A stretch of 64,000 nucleotides of DNA from positions 1 to 64,000 of the forward strand of contig CACIHQ010000006.1 in NCBI GenBank assembly GCA_902586495.1. Direction: 5' to 3'. Within the stretch, counting starts at the first letter, position 1; every line of letters begins with the position of its first letter. This DNA is from an uncultured Pelagibacteraceae bacterium. GTDB taxonomy: Bacteria > Pseudomonadota > Alphaproteobacteria > Pelagibacterales > Pelagibacteraceae. The notes under the pieces are model-generated. The model did no database searches and was not told the origin of the DNA. It was given only the letters and a program-made list of their open reading frames with translations. The translations under genes and the position numbers were made by a program. Below are positions 57,326 to 64,000 of this stretch, piece after piece.

Positions 57326-58492
57326 TTATTTAGTCAGCATTTTCTTTATATTTTCAAGAGCTTGAGAAATATTATCTCTTGATGCCGCAAAACTAAATCT
57401 AACGTAATTTTGGCAAGTTTCACCAAAAGCTGATCCAGGAACTATTGCAACTCCTGCTTCATGCATAGCCTTTCTTGCAAACTCTGCACCATTCATGCCT
57501 GTACCAATTACCTTAGGAAATGCATAAAAAGCTCCTCCAGGTAAACTACATTCCACACCTGGTAAATCATTTAAACCTTTATAAATTAAATCTCTTCTTT
57601 GAGTAAATTTTTCCATCATTGCATCAATTGAGTCGTCTGGTCCATCTAAAGCAGCAATACCGGCAAATTGAGCAGCAGCATTAACACACGAAACACTATT
57701 AATTAATAATTTGTTAACATGTTCAACTAAATGTTCTGGCCAAAAGCTCCAACCAAGTCTCCACCCAGTCATAGAATAAGCTTTACTCCATCCCTCTAAT
57801 ACAATTAATCTTTCCCTTAACTCTGGATAGTTGAAAAATGTTGGCATTTCTTTTCCATCAAAAATTTGTCTACTATAAATTTCATCGCTAAGTATTGTAA
57901 CATGAGGGTGCTTTTTCAGACCATCAGCTAAAACATCCACGTCTTTTTTTTCAACAAAGCTTCCAGTTGGATTATTTGGATTTATTAGAATTAACAGTCG
58001 AGTTTTATCTGTTATCATAGATAATATTTTATCTGGATCAAATTTTAAATCTTTATTTTCCGTTAAGTCATATGGAACAGAGGTTGAACCTGTATAGTTT
58101 ATCATTGACTCATAAATTGGAAAAGCAGGTGTTGGGTGTATAATCTCTGCCCCTGGTTCACCAAAACATTGAATGGCATAACTCATAGTGGGTTTTCCAC
58201 CAGGCATAATTAGAATTCTTTCAAAATTAATATCTACATTGTAACGTTTTTTGATCCACCTTGTAACAGCTTGACGACATTCTGGGATACCATTTGACAT
58301 AACATATCCATGATGTCCATCATCTAGTGCTTTTTTAGCAGCTTCAACAACATGTTTAGGAGTTTTAAAATCAGGCTGCCCTAATCCCAAATGTATCATT
58401 GGCTTTCCTTGTGCCTCTAATTTTTTTGCCTCTGCAAGAACAGTAAATGCAGACTCTGTGCCTAATCTATCTAAACTTTTTGCTAATTTCAT
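57326..58492 (-). CDS. class I/II PLP-dependent aminotransferase
   Basis: 388 residues. IHLGLGQPDFKTPKHVVEAA near the start, HGYVMSNGIPECRQAV, INPNNPTGSFVEKKD, SDEIYSRQIFDG, the PLP lysine in LEGWSKAYSMTGWRLGW, and VRFSFAASRDNI with the substrate carboxylate arginine. It belongs to the aspartate/aromatic/alanine group; substrate is not clear. Its place between the oxidases of 2-hydroxy acids suggests it may link a 2-oxo acid (pyruvate or glyoxylate) to an amino acid, which is inference. Ten bases after the FMN oxidase gene. Confidence 0.85.
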   Translation of the reverse strand: MKLAKSLDRLGTESAFTVLAEAKKLEAQGKPMIHLGLGQPDFKTPKHVVEAAKKALDDGHHGYVMSNGIPECRQAVTRWIKKRYNVDINFERILIMPGGKPTMSYAIQCFGEPGAEIIHPTPAFPIYESMINYTGSTSVPYDLTENKDLKFDPDKILSMITDKTRLLILINPNNPTGSFVEKKDVDVLADGLKKHPHVTILSDEIYSRQIFDGKEMPTFFNYPELRERLIVLEGWSKAYSMTGWRLGWSFWPEHLVEHVNKLLINSVSCVNAAAQFAGIAALDGPDDSIDAMMEKFTQRRDLIYKGLNDLPGVECSLPGGAFYAFPKVIGTGMNGAEFARKAMHEAGVAIVPGSAFGETCQNYVRFSFAASRDNISQALENIKKMLTK

Positions 58493-58502
58493 AATTATCC
58501 CT

Positions 58503-59654
58503 CTATTTTCTATATATTAATTTTGAACTATTCAACTCTTTTAAACTTTTGCAACCCATTAAAACCATATTTCTATAAATCTCATCGTGCATATTTTTAA
58601 GTAAATGTTCAACACCCTGCTGACCCCCTGCGGCCAAAGAGAACAAAAACATTTTACCAAAACTACATGCTTTTGCACCAGCTGCTAATGCTTTTAGAAC
58701 ATGTGTGCCTCTTCTAACACCCCCATCTAGAATAATTTCAAGTTTATCGCCAACTGCATCTGAAATTGCTTTCACTTGATCAAAAGGTGATCTAGAGCCA
58801 TCTAGCTGTCGACCTCCATGATTTGAGATCATAATAGCAGTACAACCGATATCAACAGCCTTTTTTGCATCCTCAACTGACATAACTCCTTTTAGAGCAA
58901 ATGGTCCGTTCCATTTTTTTGCACAATATTCTGCATCTTTCCATCCCATCAGTGGATCATACTGCTCATTAATATATTCAATAACTGATTTTGCAATGTT
59001 CGTTCCTTTGTCTGTTTTTTTTTTAACATTTGAGAGTTCAAATTTTTTTCCAGTTAAATAATTAAAAACCCAATTGGGTCTCATTGCAAAACTCATTAAG
59101 CTTTTTAATGTAAGTTTTGGAGGTGTTGTAAATCCTGTTCTGTGATCTTTTTCTCTATTTCCAGCTACCAATGTGTCTACAGTCAGGCACATTGCATCAA
59201 ATCCTGATCTACTTGACCTATCAATCAAATCATCTGTGATTGATTTATCTTTGTGAACATAAAGTTGAAATAATTTTGGACCACTAGAAATATTGGCTAT
59301 CTCCTCAATAGAGTTATTACTCATCGAAGACATACTGTAAAAAGTTCCAAATTTTTCTGCTGCTCTTGCTGAAGCTTTGTCGCCATCAACGTGATAAAGT
59401 CTCTGCATTGCGGCTGGAGAAAGAAAAATTGGCATATCTATTTTCCTTCCAAACAAGGTCGTTGTTAAGTCAGGTTTACCAACATTTGCTAACACATTCG
59501 GAACTAAATCACATTGATTGAATGACTCTGTGTTTCTTCTTAGAGTAGCTTCATCATCTGAGCCACCATCTATATAATGAAAAATTGGTGATGGTAATTT
59601 TTTTTTTGCTAAGTTTCTAAAGTCTTTAAAATTATAGCAATTTTTTAAACTCAC
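58503..59654 (-). CDS. lldD: FMN-dependent L-2-hydroxy-acid dehydrogenase (L-lactate type), copy B
   Basis: 383 residues, start codon GTG. LPSPIFHYIDGGSDDEATLRRN, the FMN site ISPAAMQRL-type (FLSPAAMQRLYHVDGD), GPKLFQLYVHKD, LTVDTLVAGNREKDHRTGF, LKGVMSVEDAKKAVDIGC, and the catalytic ISNHGGRQLDGSRSPFDQV with DGGVRRGTHVLKALAAGAKACSFGK. No signal peptide. It is a close paralog of the next gene upstream and shares one base with it, so the pair arose by tandem duplication. Substrate may be L-lactate or a related L-2-hydroxy acid; gene symbol is tentative. Confidence 0.87.
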   Translation of the reverse strand: MSLKNCYNFKDFRNLAKKKLPSPIFHYIDGGSDDEATLRRNTESFNQCDLVPNVLANVGKPDLTTTLFGRKIDMPIFLSPAAMQRLYHVDGDKASARAAEKFGTFYSMSSMSNNSIEEIANISSGPKLFQLYVHKDKSITDDLIDRSSRSGFDAMCLTVDTLVAGNREKDHRTGFTTPPKLTLKSLMSFAMRPNWVFNYLTGKKFELSNVKKKTDKGTNIAKSVIEYINEQYDPLMGWKDAEYCAKKWNGPFALKGVMSVEDAKKAVDIGCTAIMISNHGGRQLDGSRSPFDQVKAISDAVGDKLEIILDGGVRRGTHVLKALAAGAKACSFGKMFLFSLAAGGQQGVEHLLKNMHDEIYRNMVLMGCKSLKELNSSKLIYRK

Positions 59655-60811
59655 TATCTTCTAAATCTTAAATTATTTCGACTTAAATCACTTATTTTTG
59701 TACAGCCCATAAGTTTCATATCACGCACTAGTTCAGCTTTATATTTTTCTAAAGCTCTTTCTACACCTGCTTGACCACCAGCTGCTAAAGCATAAAGATA
59801 TAATCTTCCTCCTGAACAAGCCTTGGCACCTAATGATAATGCTTTAAGCATATGTGTACCTCTATGAATTCCACCTTCACAAATTACGTCTAATTTATCA
59901 CCAACTGCATCAACAATTTCTGCAAGTTGATCAAAAGGCGATCTAGATCCATCTAACTGTCTTCCACCATGATTGGATACCATTATACCTGTGCATCCTA
60001 TGTCTACTGCTCTTTTTGCATCTTCTACACTCATAACTCCTTTGAGAGCGAAATGACCTCCCCATTTAGAACAAAGATTTTCAGCGTCTTTCCAATTCAT
60101 AGATTGATCCAACATAGTTGAAAAATAATTTCCAATTGATGAGTTAACATCGGTACCTTCTTTCACAAAATCTTGTAAATGAGGTAATTCAAACTTACCT
60201 TTTGTAAGATAATTAATTCCCCACATTGGTTTAGTAGCAAAACTAAATAAACTTGCTAAAGTTAACTTTGGTGGAGAGGTAAATCCTGTTCTCAAGTCTC
60301 TCTCTCTATTTCCTCCAGTAATGGTATCAACTGTTAAAGCCATAACATCAAATTTTGCAGCTTTTGCTCTTTCTAAGCAAGAGTCGTTTAAACCTCTGTC
60401 TTTATGAAAATAAAATTGAAACATTTTAGGTGTGTCAATCATTGAAGAAATTTCCTCAACACTGACTGTGGCTAAAGCAGAAACACCAAACATGGTATTG
60501 AATTTTTTGGCTGCTTTTCCAACTGCTCTTTCACCATCATAATGAAAAAGTCTTTGTAGCGCTGTTGGTGAAAGATAAAATGGTAAATCTAATTTTTTAC
60601 CAAATATTGTAGTGGATAAATCAACTTCTTCAACGCCTCGTAAAACATTTGGAACCAAGTCAACATCATCAAAAGCACTCGTATTTCGCGCGTATGTAAT
60701 TTCATCATCAGCCGCACCATCAATGTAATGAAAAATGGGTGATGGTAGTTTAAGCTTAGCAAGTTTTCTAAAATCACCAAAATTGTGGCAGTCTTTTAGT
60801 CTTAATATCAT
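59654..60811 (-). CDS. lldD: FMN-dependent L-2-hydroxy-acid dehydrogenase (L-lactate type), copy A
   Basis: 385 residues from ATG 60811 (MILRLKDCHNFGDFRKLAKL); a longer open frame from 60877 overlaps the pagL end and is rejected. Same motif set as copy B: LPSPIFHYIDGAADDEITYARN, LSPTALQRLFHYDGERAVGKAAKKF, LTVDTITGGNRERDLRTGF, VSNHGGRQLDGSRSPFDQL, EGGIHRGTHMLKALSLGAKACSGG. It differs from B at many surface and some core positions (DV/AL for example), so the two copies may have different substrates. Starts ten bases after the pagL stop. Confidence 0.87.
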   Translation of the reverse strand: MILRLKDCHNFGDFRKLAKLKLPSPIFHYIDGAADDEITYARNTSAFDDVDLVPNVLRGVEEVDLSTTIFGKKLDLPFYLSPTALQRLFHYDGERAVGKAAKKFNTMFGVSALATVSVEEISSMIDTPKMFQFYFHKDRGLNDSCLERAKAAKFDVMALTVDTITGGNRERDLRTGFTSPPKLTLASLFSFATKPMWGINYLTKGKFELPHLQDFVKEGTDVNSSIGNYFSTMLDQSMNWKDAENLCSKWGGHFALKGVMSVEDAKRAVDIGCTGIMVSNHGGRQLDGSRSPFDQLAEIVDAVGDKLDVICEGGIHRGTHMLKALSLGAKACSGGRLYLYALAAGGQAGVERALEKYKAELVRDMKLMGCTKISDLSRNNLRFRR

Positions 60812-60821
60812 AAATGTTTTT

Positions 60822-61337
60822 TTAGAAGGTTTTAAAAAAATTAAACATATAACTATTTGCCCCAGGATTCTTATCACCTAAGCTAGCATTGGATAAATGG
60901 TTATATGAAAAGCCTAATTGGCTATTTTTTGAAAAATTTAATGAAATTTGAACCTCACTTTTAAATTCCAATAAATGTCCAAGATCTTTCCCGTCTCCCT
61001 GATTATAAAGACCTGGAGTAAAACTAGGTGTAATGTTTAATGCTCCCAAAGAATATTGTGCTTGTATGCCGGTATATAAATAAGCCGCACTATCAGCGGT
61101 AAACATAAAACCTGTTATTGGAGAAAGATTACCAAGAAAAGTATCTCTATTTAAATCAGTATTTTGGTGTTGGAAACCAATTAAAGTTGATCTCTTTCCA
61201 TTATCACTAAAATCAAACATACCCGAATAAACATTAAACTTTGTATTATCGTCATTAACTTTGGTATCTTCCGCAAAAATTGAGGAAGAAATTAAAAAAG
61301 ACAATATCACCAAGTAACAAATTCTTAGATATTTCAT
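60822..61337 (-). CDS. PagL-like outer membrane lipid A deacylase family protein
   Basis: 171 residues. Signal peptide 1-22 (YLVILSFLISSSIFAE). Beta-barrel-like alternation and a C-terminal phenylalanine (NSYMFNFFKTF) typical of outer membrane proteins. The acyloxyacyl hydrolase motif GFSYNHLSNASLGDKNPGANSY holds the catalytic His and Ser two residues apart. The position of the third catalytic residue of Pseudomonas PagL (Glu, twelve after the Ser) is Asn here, so activity on lipid A is uncertain. It overlaps ccmH by four bases. Confidence 0.75.
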   Translation of the reverse strand: MKYLRICYLVILSFLISSSIFAEDTKVNDDNTKFNVYSGMFDFSDNGKRSTLIGFQHQNTDLNRDTFLGNLSPITGFMFTADSAAYLYTGIQAQYSLGALNITPSFTPGLYNQGDGKDLGHLLEFKSEVQISLNFSKNSQLGFSYNHLSNASLGDKNPGANSYMFNFFKTF

Positions 61338-61705
61338 AATTTTTTTTTTTTTAATATAACTTTTCTAAGTATTATTGCACCACCAAATACAAACATCAAT
61401 ATAGGCAATAACCAAAGAAAATAGGTGTTTTTATTGAATCCTGGATCATACAAAATCCAATCTCCATATTTATTTTTCAAATAATCGTATACTTGTTCCT
61501 CACTTAAACCATCATCTAATTTTTTTTCTACTAAAATTTTTAAACTATTAGCAAATTCAGAGTCAGAGTCATACACTGATTGACCTTGACAAATTAAACA
61601 TCTTAAATTTTTTGTAATTTCGGTTCCTAAATTTTTAGCTTTTAAATCAGAGGAAAAAAAATTAATCAAAAAAATAACTGTAATTAAAAGCTTTAAAATA
61701 TTCAT
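61334..61705 (-). CDS. ccmH: cytochrome c maturation protein CcmH
   Basis: 123 residues. N-terminal signal/anchor, then the thioreduction motif LRCLICQGQSVYDSDSEFAN (CxxC), KKLDDGLSEEQVYDYLKNKYGDWILYDPGF, and a C-terminal transmembrane segment. Keeps apocytochrome c cysteines reduced for heme attachment. This is the short CcmH without the TPR part (CcmI), as in alphaproteobacteria. It overlaps ccmG and pagL by four bases each. Confidence 0.93.
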   Translation of the reverse strand: MNILKLLITVIFLINFFSSDLKAKNLGTEITKNLRCLICQGQSVYDSDSEFANSLKILVEKKLDDGLSEEQVYDYLKNKYGDWILYDPGFNKNTYFLWLLPILMFVFGGAIILRKVILKKKKL

Positions 61706-62220
61706 TGAGTCAATTCTTTTATCTCGGAAAATAATTTTTCATTCAAAGGACCAATTATTTTTTTTATTATTTGATTATTTTTGATTAAAAAGCTCTCAGG
61801 TACTCCGTATGCACCCCATTCAATTGCTATCGTGCCATCATTGTCAGAAAAAATTAAATCGTATGGATTATCTAACTTTATCAAAAAATTTTTGGCATTA
61901 ACAAAATTATCTTTGTAATTTTGTCCAATAATTTTAATATTTTCTTTTTTACTTAAATCCATTAAATACTTATGTTCCTCTTTACAAGGAATACACCACG
62001 AGGCCCAAATATTTAATAAATAGTATTCACTCCCTATAAAAATTTGATCAGAATTTACGTTGTCTTTTGAAAAAAACTCTTTTGCCTCAAAACTTGGAAT
62101 TTTAATTTCTGATTTAATTTCAGGAGTATAAATATTAGAATTTTGTAAACCCTTGTAAAAAACATAAAAAATTATTGAGAATGTGATAATTAAAAATATA
62201 GGAAAAATTTTAGTTTTCAT
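61702..62220 (-). CDS. ccmG: thiol:disulfide interchange protein CcmG/DsbE
   Basis: 172 residues. One N-terminal membrane anchor (IFPIFLIITFSIIFYVFY) and a periplasmic thioredoxin domain: YLLNIWASWCIPCKEEHKYL with the WCxxC redox pair, IIGQNYKDNFVNAKNFL, WGAYGVPESFLI with the cis-proline, IIGPLN. It supplies electrons to the CcmH/apocytochrome thiols. Overlaps ccmF by 11 bases. Confidence 0.93.
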   Translation of the reverse strand: MKTKIFPIFLIITFSIIFYVFYKGLQNSNIYTPEIKSEIKIPSFEAKEFFSKDNVNSDQIFIGSEYYLLNIWASWCIPCKEEHKYLMDLSKKENIKIIGQNYKDNFVNAKNFLIKLDNPYDLIFSDNDGTIAIEWGAYGVPESFLIKNNQIIKKIIGPLNEKLFSEIKELTQ

Positions 62221-64000
62221 ACCTTTTTTTAATAAAACTTAAACCACCACTGCAGCACAATAGAATTGTAGAAATCCAAATCCAAATCATAAATGGTTTT
62301 ACTTGATAGCGAATATTAAAATAATCTTGATTTTGGACATAATTCATTGTCATAAATTTATCAGTAAACATATTTGTTTTGATATCTGCTTCACTGGTAA
62401 CAATATTTGGTTGATTATATATTCTTAGTTCAGGTTGCATGACTTCAATTGATCCACTTTGATCCTCTACAGTAAACTTTCCCTTAATAGCTTTAAAATT
62501 TTGCTTATTTTCTTGCTCAATGCTTTCAAAATTAATCTTCAAATTTTGATCTTGGTAAGTTTCATTAATTTTTAAATTTGTAATAATTTCAGAAGAGAAA
62601 ATATTATTAAATAAAATACTTAGTATTAAAATGCTAAAACTAAAATGCGCTATTATTTGTGATAGGTTTCTATATTTTGCATAAAAAAAATCTCTAAGAG
62701 TAATAAAAAATAAATAAAAAGCTGCAGTGATTAAAACTGTATTATAAAGAAAATTAATATCTAAATTTCTTATTATCAACATAAATAAAATTAAATAAAT
62801 TTTGTCTTCAACATCTGATTTAATCCATTTTAATTTAGGACCTATTGCCATCGCCATCATAAAAGGAATTAAAAAAGGTAGTATCAATTTGTTAAAAAAT
62901 GGTGGACCTACAGATATTTTTTGAGATGAAATTACCTCTAAAAATATCGGATAAATTGTACCGATTAAAACAACAGATAAAAAATACATCATAAACCAAT
63001 TATTAACTAAAATTGATGTTTCCTTACTTAATAAATAGAAAGTTTTGGTGTTATTGTTTTTGCTTTTGTGAAAAAATAAAAAGATAAACAAAGATAAGAA
63101 TATCAAAATAAATAAAAATATTAGAATATACAAACCTCTTTCTGGATCGTTGGCAAATGTGTGGACAGAATTTAAAATACCCGACCGGACCAGAAAAGTA
63201 CCACACATACTTAAGGTAAAAGTTGCAATTGATAGAACAACAACCCACGAGGTAAGAATTAGTTTTTTTTCTAAAACTAGTACGCAATGTAATAAAGTTG
63301 TTAGTGCAAACCATGGCATTAAAGATACATTTTCAACCGGATCCCAAAACCAAAAACCTCCCCAGCCTAACTCATAATAAGCCCAAATAGATCCAAGTAA
63401 AATTCCTAAAGTCAAAAAAATCCAAGAGACTAAAACCCATTTTTTTATGTGTGACGCCCACATTTTTGTAATATTATTTGAACAAACTGCTGCAAGTGCC
63501 GAGGAAAAAATTATAGAAGTTCCAACATACCCTAAATATAAAATTGGTGGGTGTATTGCTAATGCAGGGTCTTGCAATATAGGATTTAAACCTAATCCCT
63601 CTTTTGGAACCGGAAAAATATGATTAAAAGGATTAGAGGTTTGTATCAGAAAAATAAAAAAACCTAATATTATTATTTGCTGAAATAATAAAGTTAGAAT
63701 TCTATATTGGTTTGGTTGATTTTTAGATTTCAACAAAAAAACAAATATAAATAATGTTAAAACTAACAACCATAGTAATAGACTTCCTTCATGATTGCCC
63801 CAAGTACCAGAGATTTTATAAAAAAGAGGCTTAGTGGTGTGGGAATGGTTAAAAACTGTCTCATTACTAAAATCAGAGTTTACAAAAGATAAAATTAAAC
63901 CTGAAAAACTTATTATCACAAATAAAAGTTGTAAGAAGACTAATGATATTACTTTAATGTCAAGATTTTGAGTGTCATTAAAATTTTTAATTGAAAAAAA
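62210..64000 (-). CDS. ccmF: cytochrome c maturation protein CcmF, N-terminus beyond the window
   Basis: Heme lyase subunit in the inner membrane. The frame is open to the window edge at 64000; the GTG at 63919 is internal, because residues upstream of it (KVISLVFLQLLFVIISFSG) already continue the membrane helix. The family pieces visible are KISGTWGNHEGSLLLW, PILQDPALAIHPPILYLGYVG, the tryptophan-rich heme-handling motif WAYYELGWGGFWFWDPVENVSLMPW, GTFLVRSGILNSVHTFANDPERG. About 597 residues are present, so only some 40-60 are missing. Confidence 0.94.
   Translation of the reverse strand, partial: FFSIKNFNDTQNLDIKVISLVFLQLLFVIISFSGLILSFVNSDFSNETVFNHSHTTKPLFYKISGTWGNHEGSLLLWLLVLTLFIFVFLLKSKNQPNQYRILTLLFQQIIILGFFIFLIQTSNPFNHIFPVPKEGLGLNPILQDPALAIHPPILYLGYVGTSIIFSSALAAVCSNNITKMWASHIKKWVLVSWIFLTLGILLGSIWAYYELGWGGFWFWDPVENVSLMPWFALTTLLHCVLVLEKKLILTSWVVVLSIATFTLSMCGTFLVRSGILNSVHTFANDPERGLYILIFLFILIFLSLFIFLFFHKSKNNNTKTFYLLSKETSILVNNWFMMYFLSVVLIGTIYPIFLEVISSQKISVGPPFFNKLILPFLIPFMMAMAIGPKLKWIKSDVEDKIYLILFMLIIRNLDINFLYNTVLITAAFYLFFITLRDFFYAKYRNLSQIIAHFSFSILILSILFNNIFSSEIITNLKINETYQDQNLKINFESIEQENKQNFKAIKGKFTVEDQSGSIEVMQPELRIYNQPNIVTSEADIKTNMFTDKFMTMNYVQNQDYFNIRYQVKPFMIWIWISTILLCCSGGLSFIKKRYEN

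Overview
The window reads as a contiguous piece of a very AT-rich, streamlined marine alphaproteobacterial genome of the SAR11 / Candidatus Pelagibacter type. The evidence is the base composition, the near absence of spacers (most neighbouring genes abut or overlap by 1 to 20 bases), the alphaproteobacterial gene orders (obg-proBA-nadD-rsfS, sucCDAB next to mdh, atpHAGDC without the F0 genes), a SAM-II riboswitch in front of metX, and a dmdA-dmdB-dmdC cluster for dimethylsulfoniopropionate (DMSP) demethylation. I see no rRNA, tRNA, insertion sequence, prophage or CRISPR array. The assignment to SAR11 is my inference from recognised gene families, not from a database search.

Layout. 1-2455 (+): end of trkH, an AmpG-like permease and an SH3/NlpC-P60 hydrolase. 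2452-4421 (-): tyrC and hisC. 4501-7055 (+): promoter, SAM-II riboswitch, metX, metW and gloB. 7066-13655 (+): promoter, rplU, rpmA, obg, proB, proA, nadD, rsfS, ctpA, rppH. 13648-18524 (-): F1 ATP synthase genes atpHAGDC with their promoter. 18545-45903 (-): a long co-directional run which, in transcription order, is ffh, rpsP, trmD, rplS, leuC, leuD, leuB, dmdC, dmdB, dmdA, asd, sdhC, sdhD, sdhA, sdhB, mmsA, mdh, sucC, sucD, sucA, sucB, lpdA, priA. 45914-46015 (-): an elaborate folded leader in front of ffh. 46065-47806 (+): dapF and ftsY. 47799-64000 (-): a secreted unknown protein, an alpha/beta hydrolase, an EamA permease, a tiny two-helix membrane protein, an amidase, a three-part TRAP transporter, 2-hydroxy-acid dehydrogenases/oxidases, an aminotransferase, a PagL-like outer membrane protein and the cytochrome c maturation genes ccmH, ccmG and ccmF (cut by the window end).

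How the genes work together. The central minus-strand run joins protein export and translation (ffh, S16, TrmD, L19) to leucine synthesis, DMSP assimilation, succinate dehydrogenase and the lower TCA cycle, so carbon from DMSP-derived and propionate-type intermediates enters a TCA cycle encoded next door. The 50.1-60.8 kb block looks like a 2-hydroxy/2-oxo acid (lactate, glycolate, pyruvate type) uptake and oxidation module: a TRAP binding protein resembling 2-oxo-acid binders, a flavin D-lactate/glycolate oxidase, two tandem FMN L-2-hydroxy-acid oxidases and a D-2-hydroxyacid dehydrogenase.

The points I consider most worth checking are: (1) a compact four-way-junction RNA, with GAAA and UUCG loops, filling the space before ffh; (2) succinate dehydrogenase membrane subunits in which both heme b axial histidines appear to be replaced while the quinone-site residues remain; (3) a one-base slip in the repeat-coded tail of ribosomal protein S16; (4) the SAM-II aptamer placed at the very start of the metX transcript and followed directly by a run of T; (5) a terminator-like hairpin between the TRAP binding-protein gene and its permease genes.
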